DNA of 64,000 bases from positions 868,001-932,000 of the forward strand of contig NZ_CP076326.1 in the NCBI RefSeq assembly GCF_018771565.1, in the 5' to 3' direction. The position numbers were made by a program, and so were the translations under genes. The number at the start of each line of letters is the position of its first letter. Within the stretch, counting starts at the first letter, position 1. Below the pieces are notes generated by a model that worked only from the letters and a program-made list of their open reading frames with translations, searched no databases and was not told the DNA's origin. This document shows positions 9,664 through 17,494 of this stretch, in pieces. The stretch comes from Thermoflexus hugenholtzii (GTDB taxonomy: Bacteria; Chloroflexota; Anaerolineae; Thermoflexales; Thermoflexaceae).

Positions 9664-10875
9664 ATGGGACAGATCTACGATTTCATCTATAACCTGCTGC
9701 CCTATCTGGGGATGTGGCTGCATGGGTTCCTGCGGAGCCTGGGCCTCTCGGAGGAGGCCATGTTTCTGGTGGTGGGCCTGATCAAGGCGTTCCTGCTGGT
9801 CAACTTCGGCCTCATCGGGTTTGCCATCCTCACCTACGTGGAGCGCAAGATCGTCGCCCGCTTCCAGGACCGGCTGGGGCCGAACGTGGCGGGCCCGTAT
9901 GGGATCCTGCAGCCGGTGGCCGATGGGATCAAGCTGCTGACGAAAGAGGACACCATGCCGGCGGGGGCGGATCGCTGGGTTTACAACCTGGCGCCGCTGA
10001 TCATCGCCACATGCGCTCTGGCGCCGCTGGTGGTGATCCCCTTCGGCCCGGGGGCCATCGGGGCCGACCTCCACATCGGCGTCCTTTACGCTCTGGCGGT
10101 GGGGGCGGGGGCCCTGGTGGGGGTGCTGATGGCCGGTTGGGGCAGCAACAACAAATACGCCCTGTTGGGCGCCTTCCGGGCGGTGGCCCAGCTGATCAGC
10201 TATGAGATCCCCTCGGTGCTCAGCGTGGTCATCGTGGTCATGATCGCGGGGACCATGTCCACCGTGGGGATCGTGCAGGCCCAGGATGTGCCGTATCTCT
10301 TCGTGCTCCCCGTGGCGGCGCTGGTGTTCCTCCTCTCCGGCGTGGCGGAGGTGGGCCGCACGCCTTTCGATCTGCTGGAGGCCGAGTCGGAGATCGTGGC
10401 CGGCTTCCACATCGAATACAGCGGCATGAAGTTCGCCTTAGTCTTCCTGGGCGAGTTCGTCCACGCCCTGGTGGTCTCCGCCCTCTTCGCCGTCCTCTTC
10501 CTGGGCGGCTGGCGGGGGCCGTGGCTCCCACCTTATCTGTGGATGCTCATCAAGATGAGCGTAGGGATCTTCCTTTTCTTCTGGTTGCGGGCTACGCTTC
10601 CTCGGATTCGGATCGATCAGATGTTGAACCTGAACTGGAAGTTCCTGACGCCCCTCATGATCCTGAATCTGATCGGGGTGGCGCTGGTGGACAGGGGCCT
10701 GCGGGCGGCGGGGGTGAGCGGCGGGATGTGGGCGGCCGGTCTCTTCCTGTTCAATGTGGCGATGCTGATCGGGGCGCTGGCCCTGCCGGGGTATCTGGGG
10801 CGCCGGGCCCGGATGGCGGCGCTGGCAGCGGAGGCGGAAGCGGAAGCCGTTGAGGCCCCTGTGGCGGCGCATTGA
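9664..10875 (+). CDS. nuoH: NADH-quinone oxidoreductase subunit H
   Basis: NuoH anchors the peripheral arm and forms the quinone chamber entrance. Recognisable landmarks are YVERKIVARFQDRLGPNVAG (about 56-75), the glutamate-rich quinone-channel loop VAEVGRTPFDLLEAESEIVA (about 227-246) and the following GFHIEYSGMKFA. At 403 residues it is longer than many NuoH proteins; the extra length is an Ala/Glu-rich C-terminal tail. It lies 47 nt after nuoA. The ATG at 9664 follows a GCGCGAGGTCCGC stretch with a weak ribosome site. Confidence 0.96.
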   Translation: MGQIYDFIYNLLPYLGMWLHGFLRSLGLSEEAMFLVVGLIKAFLLVNFGLIGFAILTYVERKIVARFQDRLGPNVAGPYGILQPVADGIKLLTKEDTMPAGADRWVYNLAPLIIATCALAPLVVIPFGPGAIGADLHIGVLYALAVGAGALVGVLMAGWGSNNKYALLGAFRAVAQLISYEIPSVLSVVIVVMIAGTMSTVGIVQAQDVPYLFVLPVAALVFLLSGVAEVGRTPFDLLEAESEIVAGFHIEYSGMKFALVFLGEFVHALVVSALFAVLFLGGWRGPWLPPYLWMLIKMSVGIFLFFWLRATLPRIRIDQMLNLNWKFLTPLMILNLIGVALVDRGLRAAGVSGGMWAAGLFLFNVAMLIGALALPGYLGRRARMAALAAEAEAEAVEAPVAAH

Positions 10876-10944
10876 ACGGCAAGGGAGATACAGGGATCTC
10901 TTTCATTCCTCGCCCGAGGAGACCTTCCGGGAGCGTGGTGGGCG

Positions 10945-11445
10945 ATGACGCTGATCCAGGCGGTTTTCATCCTGTTTGCGGCCCTGACCCTGGGGGCGGG
11001 CCTGATGACCGTCCTCAGCCGGCATCTGTTTCACGCCGTGCTCTATCTGATCCTCTCGCTGGTGGGGGTGGCGGGCCTCTTCATCCTGCTGGAGGCAGAG
11101 TTCCTGGCCGGGGTGCAGGTCTTGATCTACATCGGGGCCATCTCCATTCTGATCATCTTCGCCGTCATGCTCACCCGGGGGATGGCCCGGAACCCGGGCC
11201 CGCCTTTGAACAACCAGAGCCTGGCCGCCGCGGTGATCGCCGGGCTCTTTTTCATCCTGCTGGCCCCGGTGCTGGCCGGGTTCCCATGGCCGACGGCTGC
11301 CTCCGGGGTGCCGGCGGACGCCATCGAGGCCCTGGGACGCTCCCTGGTGGACCCGAACCAGTTCGCCCTGCCCTTTGAGCTGGCCTCGGTGATGATCCTG
11401 GCGGCGCTGATCGGGGCGATCTTCATCGCCCGGGAGAAGCGTTGA
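10945..11445 (+). CDS. nuoJ: NADH-quinone oxidoreductase subunit J
   Basis: NuoJ is a five-helix subunit of the membrane arm. FHAVLYLILSLVGVAGLFIL (about 30-49), EFLAGVQVLIYIGAISILI (about 52-70) and FAVMLT are diagnostic. A second half with two further helices ends in IGAIFIAREKR. At 166 residues it has normal length. It sits between nuoH and nuoK without the nuoI that many bacteria have here; nuoI is in the second cluster at 51989. Confidence 0.95.
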   Translation: MTLIQAVFILFAALTLGAGLMTVLSRHLFHAVLYLILSLVGVAGLFILLEAEFLAGVQVLIYIGAISILIIFAVMLTRGMARNPGPPLNNQSLAAAVIAGLFFILLAPVLAGFPWPTAASGVPADAIEALGRSLVDPNQFALPFELASVMILAALIGAIFIAREKR

Positions 11446-11490
11446 GATCCCGGAGCCGGGCCTGATCTTCGCGCGGTGGAGGGCTTCCCG

Positions 11491-11799
11491 ATGATCCCCT
11501 TGACCTGGTATCTGCTGGTGGCAGCGGCGCTGTTCTGTATCGGCGTGTATGGGGTCCTGGCGCGGCGCAACGCCATCGCGATCCTGATGGCCATCGAGCT
11601 CATGCTCAACGCGGTGAACCTCAGCCTGGTCGCCTTCTGGCGCTACCTGCACCCGGAGCGAACGGTGGGGCAGGCCTTCGCCCTCTTCGTGCTGGTGGTG
11701 GCGGCGGCGGAGGCGGCCGCCGGCCTGGCGCTGATCATCAGCATCTACCGGAACCGCGAGACGGTCGACGTGGAGAACATCGACCTCCTCAGGGGTTAA
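11491..11799 (+). CDS. nuoK: NADH-quinone oxidoreductase subunit K
   Basis: NuoK is an Mrp-antiporter-related three-helix subunit with two buried glutamates. Here they appear in the segments [20 protein letters not shown] (Glu at about residue 36) and [19 protein letters not shown] (Glu at about 70-72). The product is 102 residues. The ATG at 11491 was chosen over an in-frame GTG at 11476 because GGTGGAGGG lies 7 nt upstream and homologues start at this position. Confidence 0.95.
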   Translation: MIPLTWYLLVAAALFCIGVYGVLARRNAIAILMAIELMLNAVNLSLVAFWRYLHPERTVGQAFALFVLVVAAAEAAAGLALIISIYRNRETVDVENIDLLRG

Positions 11800-11818
11800 T
11801 CTCTCGAGGTGGATGGGA

Positions 11819-13963
11819 ATGGAGAACCAGGGGACGATCCTGGCGTTGTTGACGGCCCTCATCCCGTGGCCGCCGTTCATCGCCTTCGGGATGATCTCGC
11901 TCTTCGCGAACCGATGGAAGCGCCTCAGCCACACCCTCGCCATCGGCTCGGTGGCGATCTCCTTCGTCCTCTCCCAGGTGGTGTTCTGGAGCGCCCTCCG
12001 AATCGAGCACCTGGGGGAGCATCCCATCGCCGCCCGCATCCCCTGGCTGCCGGTGGGGGCGCGACCCCTGGAGTTCGGGGTGCTGGTGGATCCCCTGGGG
12101 GCGGTGATGCTTTTCATGGTCCCCCTGGTCTCGTTGATGATCTTCATCTACAGCGTGGGGTACATGGCAGGGGATCCCCACTACAGCCGATTCTTCGCGT
12201 TGCTCTCTTTGTTCGAGGCGGCGATGTTGCTGCTGGTGGTGGCGGACAACCTCTTGATGCTGTTCATCGGCTGGGAGGTGATGGGCTTCTGCTCCTACGC
12301 CCTCATCGGTTTCTGGTATCGCAAGCCCTCGGCCTACCGCGCCGCCGTGAAGGCTTTCATGACCACCCGGGTGGGCGATGTGTTGATGCTCCTGGGCATC
12401 GCCTACCTCTACGCTCAGACCGGCACCCTGAACTTTCACGACATTCTGCGGAACCCGGAGACTCTGAAGGTTCTGGCGGAGACGCCCTCTTATGTGGCCG
12501 GCCTCTCGGTGGCGGCCCTGGCCTCGCTGCTGCTGTTCGCCGGCACGGTGGGCAAGAGCGCCCAGTTCCCGCTGCACGTGTGGTTGCCCGACGCGATGGA
12601 GGGTCCCACCCCGGTCAGCGCGATGATCCACGCCGCGACCATGGTCTCGGCCGGCGTCTACACCACCATCCGGATGTTCCCGTTGCTTCAGGCGGGTCAG
12701 CACGGCTTGGGCGGGGAGACCGCCTTCTGGGTTGTGGCCCTGATCGGCGCCTTCACGGCCTTCATGGCGGCCACGATGGGCGTGGCGCAGAACGACATCA
12801 AGCGGGTGCTGGCTTATTCGACCATCTCCCAGCTGGGCTACATGCTGGCTGCGGTGGGGATCGGGGCCTACGTGGCCGCGGCCTTCCATCTGATCACCCA
12901 CGCCTTCTTCAAGGCGCTGCTCTTCCTGGGCTCCGGCTCGGTCATCCATGCGATGGAGCACGGGCACCATCACGCCGGCCACGGCCATAGCCATGAGGAG
13001 CCCTTCGATCCCAACGATATGCTGCAGATGGGTGGGCTGGCCCGGCGGATGCCGATAACCTTCTGGACCTTCCTGGCCGGCGGGCTGGCCCTGGCGGGCT
13101 TCCCGCTGATCACGGCCGGTTTCTGGAGCAAGGATGAGATCCTGGGGGAGGCCTTCCACGGGGCTTTCGAGAAAGGGGAGCTCCTGCCGCTGCTGGTTTT
13201 CCTGTTGCTGGCAACGGCCGCCGTCCTCACCGGCTTTTACACGATGCGCCAGATCGCCCTGACCTTCCTCGGGGAGCCTCGGTCCCCAGCCGCCGCTCAT
13301 GCGGCAGAGAGCCCGGCTTCCATGACCATGCCGTTGATCATCCTCGCTCTCTTCGCGGTCTTGGGAGGCTACGTGGGGGTGCCGGAGGGGTTCCCGGTTC
13401 TGGGCGCGCTGTTTGGGCAGAACTGGTTCCATGAATTCGTGGGCGGGACCCTCCTCGAGCATCCCGAGGCCCTGCCCTTCAACGCCGTCCCGGTCGTGCT
13501 TTCTTCCCTCATTGCGCTGACCGGGTTGGCCCTGGGCGGGCTGGTCTACGCCCGCCGTCCTTTGGCGGCAGGCGAGCCGGATCCTCTGGTTCGCCTGGGC
13601 CCCATCTACACCTTCCTTCGGAACCGCTGGTATATCGACGACCTCTACCATCGTGTCTTTGTCCAGCCGACCCTGTGGCTGGCCGAGCGGGCCGTGGCGT
13701 TCTTTATGGATCGGGTGGTGATCGATGGGTTCCTCCACGGCGTCGCCGATGCGGTCTGGTCGATGGGAGGCGCCCTGCGCCTCTTCGATCGGGTCGTGGT
13801 CAACGGCATCGGCGATGGGATCGGGGAGGCGGTGAAGGCCGCGGGCCGGGAGCTGCGGGCCCTGCAGACCGGCCTGGTTCAGAACTATCTGCTGGTGGTG
13901 GTGCTGGGGGTTCTGGGCTTCATCGTGCTTTACACGGTGGCGCCCATGTTGCGGGGGTTCTGA
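11819..13963 (+). CDS. nuoL: NADH-quinone oxidoreductase subunit L
   Basis: NuoL is the distal proton-pumping subunit with the long lateral helix. The pump motifs are intact: TVGKSAQFPLHVWLPDAMEG (channel lysine) and TPVSAMIHAATMVSAGVY. A His-rich loop (HGHHHAGHGHSHEE, about residues 381-394) interrupts the usual VIHA...MGGL segment. At 714 residues it is about 100 longer than the E. coli protein, with several segments between the core and the C-terminal lateral-helix region. ATG 11819 was chosen over 11813 because GAGGTGG then sits 6 nt upstream. Confidence 0.95.
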   Translation: MENQGTILALLTALIPWPPFIAFGMISLFANRWKRLSHTLAIGSVAISFVLSQVVFWSALRIEHLGEHPIAARIPWLPVGARPLEFGVLVDPLGAVMLFMVPLVSLMIFIYSVGYMAGDPHYSRFFALLSLFEAAMLLLVVADNLLMLFIGWEVMGFCSYALIGFWYRKPSAYRAAVKAFMTTRVGDVLMLLGIAYLYAQTGTLNFHDILRNPETLKVLAETPSYVAGLSVAALASLLLFAGTVGKSAQFPLHVWLPDAMEGPTPVSAMIHAATMVSAGVYTTIRMFPLLQAGQHGLGGETAFWVVALIGAFTAFMAATMGVAQNDIKRVLAYSTISQLGYMLAAVGIGAYVAAAFHLITHAFFKALLFLGSGSVIHAMEHGHHHAGHGHSHEEPFDPNDMLQMGGLARRMPITFWTFLAGGLALAGFPLITAGFWSKDEILGEAFHGAFEKGELLPLLVFLLLATAAVLTGFYTMRQIALTFLGEPRSPAAAHAAESPASMTMPLIILALFAVLGGYVGVPEGFPVLGALFGQNWFHEFVGGTLLEHPEALPFNAVPVVLSSLIALTGLALGGLVYARRPLAAGEPDPLVRLGPIYTFLRNRWYIDDLYHRVFVQPTLWLAERAVAFFMDRVVIDGFLHGVADAVWSMGGALRLFDRVVVNGIGDGIGEAVKAAGRELRALQTGLVQNYLLVVVLGVLGFIVLYTVAPMLRGF

Positions 13964-14005
13964 AGTCATGCCTGTGATCCTGAAGGCGGAAGGGGGAAGC
14001 CGGCG

Positions 14006-15550
14006 ATGACGCTCTTCGGGCAGCCGATCCCGATCCTCACTTTGATCACGTTCATCCCGTTGCTGGGGGCGGGACTCATCGCTCTGACGCCGCGGGACAG
14101 CGTCCGGCTGCAGCGCGGCCTGGCGCTGGCCTTCAGCCTGATCCCGCTGGCCCTCTCCATCTGGCTGTGGTTGAACTTCGACCGGAGCCGCCCGGGCTTC
14201 CAGTTCGTGGAGCGGGCGGTCTGGTTCCCCCAGGTGAACGCCAGCTACTTCCTCGGGGTGGATGGCCTGAGCGTGATGCTGATCTTCCTGACGGCGCTGC
14301 TCACGCCCCTGGGGGTCCTGGTCTCCTTTAACATCACGCAGGATCCCCGGACGTATTTCGCCCTCTTCCTGGCCCTGGAGACAGGGATCCTGGGGGTGTT
14401 CGTCAGCCTGGACCTTGTGCTCTTCTTCCTGTTCTGGGAGCTGGGCCTGGTGCCCATGTATTTCCTGATCAACAACTGGGGGGCACCGGAGCGGCGGCAT
14501 TACGCGGCCTTGAAGTTCATCCTCTACACGATGGCGGGGTCTCTGGGGCTTCTGCTGGGGATCCAGCTGATCTGGGCGGCCCTGGGGGGAACGCAGGGTG
14601 GGACCTTCGATTTGCTGGAGATCAGCCGGCGCTGGCCGACCCTTCAGGGCACCCTGGCGGGGGTTCCGATGGACGTGGTGAAGGCCATCGTCTTCTGGGC
14701 CTTCGTGATCGCTTTCGCCATTAAGGTGCCGGTCTGGCCCTTCCATACCTGGTTGCCGGACGCCCATACCGAGGCGCCCACTGCGGGCTCGATGATCCTG
14801 GCGGGGATCCTTCTGAAGCTGGGGGCCTATGGCTTCCTGCGCATCGTCTTCCCGCTGTTTCCGGCGGAATCCGCCCGGTTCGCCGTTGCCCTGGCCCTCC
14901 TGGCCACCGCGGCCATCGTCCTGGGCTCTTACGCGGCGCTGGGCCAGCGGGATTTCAAGCGGCTGGTGGCGTATTCTTCGGTGAACCACATGGGCTTTGT
15001 GGTGCTGGGGATCGCCGTGGCCGGCTACGCCCTGGGCAACCCGGCGGTGCGGGATCATGCGTTGATGGCGGTGAACGGGGCGGCGCTGCAGCTGTTTGCC
15101 CACGGCCTCTCCTCGGCGGCGATGTTCGCCCTGGTGGGGGTGGTTTACGATCGCACGCACACCCGGGATCTGGAGGCCTATGGGGGGCTGTGGACGCGGA
15201 TGCCCCGCTACGGTGGGGTGCTGATCTACTGCGCGATGGCCTCGGTGGGGCTGCCGGGCCTGGCGGGCTTCGTGGCGGAGTATATGGTGGTGCAGGGGGC
15301 CTGGCCGGTGTTCACCGCCCTCACAGCCCTCTCCATGCTCGGGCTGCTCATCACGGGCGCGTTCATTATGAAGGCCATCCAGAAGGTGTTGCATGGGCCG
15401 CTGAATCCTCAGTGGGCCCGATTGCCGGACATGGGCTGGCGGGAGCTGATCGCCGTGGCGCCGCTGATGGCTTTCATGTTGCTCACCGGCCTGTGGCCGG
15501 CCTGGATCGTGCCCACCCTGGACGCGGCCTTGCGCGGGCTGTTCGGATGA
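14006..15550 (+). CDS. nuoM: NADH-quinone oxidoreductase subunit M, first copy
   Basis: This is a 14-helix antiporter-like pump subunit of 514 residues. The TM5 glutamate is in LFFLFWELGLVPMYFLI, the TM7 lysine in FAIKVPVWPFHTWLPDAH and the TM8 lysine in GILLKLGAYGFLR, so the proton path looks complete. VAYSSVNHMGFVVLGIA marks the central axis. A second NuoM follows at 15909 after a small antitoxin-like gene. Two NuoM genes in one cluster are the mark of the described '2M' complex I variant. Confidence 0.95.
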   Translation: MTLFGQPIPILTLITFIPLLGAGLIALTPRDSVRLQRGLALAFSLIPLALSIWLWLNFDRSRPGFQFVERAVWFPQVNASYFLGVDGLSVMLIFLTALLTPLGVLVSFNITQDPRTYFALFLALETGILGVFVSLDLVLFFLFWELGLVPMYFLINNWGAPERRHYAALKFILYTMAGSLGLLLGIQLIWAALGGTQGGTFDLLEISRRWPTLQGTLAGVPMDVVKAIVFWAFVIAFAIKVPVWPFHTWLPDAHTEAPTAGSMILAGILLKLGAYGFLRIVFPLFPAESARFAVALALLATAAIVLGSYAALGQRDFKRLVAYSSVNHMGFVVLGIAVAGYALGNPAVRDHALMAVNGAALQLFAHGLSSAAMFALVGVVYDRTHTRDLEAYGGLWTRMPRYGGVLIYCAMASVGLPGLAGFVAEYMVVQGAWPVFTALTALSMLGLLITGAFIMKAIQKVLHGPLNPQWARLPDMGWRELIAVAPLMAFMLLTGLWPAWIVPTLDAALRGLFG

Positions 15551-15562
15551 AGGAGGCGCTTT

Positions 15563-15877
15563 ATGGAGATCCGGATCCGTGACTTGGTAGAAGCAGGCCT
15601 ATATAAGAGCGAAGAGAAGGTAATGGAGGAGGCGTTGCGCCTTTTGCTTCAGGATCGCCCACACTTGCGGGTGGCCTTGGCGGTGCATCGCTATCGAACG
15701 GATCCCGAGCTGACCCTGGCTCAAGCGGCTGCTATCGCCAGGGTCAGCGTTGAGAGCATGAAGGAAATCCTGGAGCGCTACGGCGTGCCCTTGCGCTTGG
15801 GAACTGCAGATCGCACGGAAGCCTTGGCCGAGATCCGAGCGTTGGAGGACTTCCTGAATGTCGGTGCGTGTTGTTGA
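15563..15877 (+). CDS. UPF0175-like small antitoxin between two nuoM genes
   Basis: The protein has 104 residues. The N-terminal 35 resemble a ribbon-helix-helix strand-helix (VEAGLYKSEEKVMEEALRLL). The middle looks like the UPF0175 helix-turn-helix (ELTLAQAAAIARVSVESMKE, then ERYGVPLRLG). UPF0175 proteins are usually encoded just before a DUF3368 PIN-like toxin. Only a 15-codon stub of such a partner follows (15858-15905). The gene has its own AGGAGG site 6 nt before the ATG and starts 12 nt after nuoM1 stops, so it should be co-transcribed with complex I. DNA binding or antitoxin function is inferred from family only. Confidence 0.7.
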   Translation: MEIRIRDLVEAGLYKSEEKVMEEALRLLLQDRPHLRVALAVHRYRTDPELTLAQAAAIARVSVESMKEILERYGVPLRLGTADRTEALAEIRALEDFLNVGACC

Positions 15878-15905
15878 ACGATCTACCCTCATCTTTGGAG
15901 CGTGA
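15858..15905 (+). pseudogene. Stub of a DUF3368/PIN-like toxin gene
   Basis: A 15-codon frame overlaps the end of the antitoxin-like gene: MSVRVVERSTLIFGA and stop. The text resembles the N-terminus of DUF3368 toxins (a VRVV strand, then an ST-LI segment of the catalytic start). The rest of the gene is absent and nuoM2 begins 3 nt later. A short match like this could be chance; position and overlap make it more likely a deletion remnant. Confidence 0.4.
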
Positions 15906-15908
15906 AGG

Positions 15909-17468
15909 ATGACGATCCCGGCGGTGACGCTTCCTATTCTCAGCTTCATTGTCTTCACGCCCCTGGTGGGGGCGCTCATCTTGTTGCTCATCCCGCGCCA
16001 TCAGAAGGAGGCGGCGCGGGTCTTTGCGGCCACGGTCTCCGGCTTCACGTTGCTGCTGGCCCTGTGGGCCTTTCTCGCCTACGACCGCTCGGCCGGCGGC
16101 TATCAGTTCGTGGAGCGGATCTCCTGGCTGCCCCAGCTGGGCATCCACTACTATGTGGGGGTGGACGGCGTCAGCCTGCCCCTGGTGCTGCTCTCCGCCC
16201 TGGTCCTCTTCACCGGCGTGCTGGTCTCGTGGAACATCGAGGACCGCCCCCACGAGCTGTTCGCTTTTATGTTGCTTCTGGCCAGCGGCATCATGGGGGT
16301 CTTCGTGGCCCGCAACCTGGTGTTGCTGTTCTTCTTCTACGAAATCGCGATCTTCCCCAAATACTTCCTGATCGCCATCTGGGGCTCCACCCGCAAGGAA
16401 TACGCGGCGATGAAGCTGGTGCTTTACACGCTGGTGGGGTCCATTATCGCCCTGGTGGGCGCCCTGGCCCTGTATTTTGTGTCCCCGGTGCGCACGTTCG
16501 ATATGGATGTGTTGCGCGAGCTGGCGGCTCGAGGGGCCTTCGCCCGGCCGGTGGAGGTGTTCGGCCAGACGGTGCGCTTTGATCACCTGTGGTTTCTTCC
16601 CGTCTTCTTGGGGTTCGCGGTCACCGCCGGTTTGTGGCCGTTCCATAACTGGGTGCCGGATGGACACTCGGCGGCTCCCACGGCGGGCTCGATGTTCCTG
16701 GCCGGAGTGGTGATGAAGGTGGGGGCCTACAGCGCCCTGCGGGTGGGGATCGAGCTGATGCCCGGCGGGGCGGTCTACTGGCTGCCGGTCGTGGTCTTCC
16801 TGGCGGTGGTCGCGGCCCTCTATTCGGCGGCCATCTCCCTGGTGCAAGAGGATCTCAAGTATGTGATCGCTTTCTCCAGCATTGGGCATATGGCTTTCGT
16901 AACCATCGGGTTTGCGGCGATGAACGTCACCGGGCTGACAGGGGCTGTGCTGCAGATGTTCTCCCACGGGGTGATGGCCGCCATCCTCTTCGCCGTGGTG
17001 GGGATGGTTTACGACCGGGCGCACACGCGTTATCTGGCCCACCTGGGCGGGTTCGCCCGGGCGATGCCGATGGCCACCCTGGGCTTCGTCCTGGGCGGCC
17101 TGGTGGCGATGGGGATGCCGGGCTTTTCCGGGTTCATCGCGGAGTTTCAGGTCTTCGCAGGGATCTGGGCGGCCCGGGACACCGCCTGGTGGTATCCTTG
17201 GGTGGCGATCCTCGCCGCGCCCAGCATCGCCCTCTCCGCCGCCTACATCCTGCGGGCGCTCCAGGCCACGTTCTTTGGGGAGCTGAACCGGGAGCGCTAC
17301 CCCCATGTGGGGGACGTGACCGTCCTGGATAAGGTGGCCATCGTCACGCTGGCGGTCTGGTTCGTCCTGATCGGAGTGTTCCCGCGGGTGATGACCGACC
17401 TGATCCAGACGGGAGTGGAGCCGATCGCGGCGCTGCTGCACGGGGCGATGCTGGCCTCCCTCCGTTGA
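15909..17468 (+). CDS. nuoM: NADH-quinone oxidoreductase subunit M, second copy
   Basis: This 519-residue NuoM paralogue keeps the TM5 glutamate (LLFFFYEIAIFPKYFLI) and the TM8 lysine (Lys270 in GVVMKVGAYSALR). The conserved TM7 lysine is replaced: where NuoM1 reads FAIKVPVWPFHTW, this copy reads FAVTAGLWPFHNW, with Thr239 at the lysine position. HSAAPTAGSMFLAG follows as expected. It sits between the antitoxin remnant and nuoN. With NuoM1 it would give a complex I carrying an extra antiporter-like subunit. Confidence 0.93.
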   Translation: MTIPAVTLPILSFIVFTPLVGALILLLIPRHQKEAARVFAATVSGFTLLLALWAFLAYDRSAGGYQFVERISWLPQLGIHYYVGVDGVSLPLVLLSALVLFTGVLVSWNIEDRPHELFAFMLLLASGIMGVFVARNLVLLFFFYEIAIFPKYFLIAIWGSTRKEYAAMKLVLYTLVGSIIALVGALALYFVSPVRTFDMDVLRELAARGAFARPVEVFGQTVRFDHLWFLPVFLGFAVTAGLWPFHNWVPDGHSAAPTAGSMFLAGVVMKVGAYSALRVGIELMPGGAVYWLPVVVFLAVVAALYSAAISLVQEDLKYVIAFSSIGHMAFVTIGFAAMNVTGLTGAVLQMFSHGVMAAILFAVVGMVYDRAHTRYLAHLGGFARAMPMATLGFVLGGLVAMGMPGFSGFIAEFQVFAGIWAARDTAWWYPWVAILAAPSIALSAAYILRALQATFFGELNRERYPHVGDVTVLDKVAIVTLAVWFVLIGVFPRVMTDLIQTGVEPIAALLHGAMLASLR

Positions 17469-17494
17469 GATCCGCTGATCCAGAGGAGGCATGG

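Noticed and set aside
11789-15394. A 1201-codon open frame on the minus strand across nuoL and nuoM1
   Set aside because: It is antisense to two clear complex I genes, rich in His, Gln, Arg and Gly with no domain, and is explained by the codon bias of a GC-rich genome.
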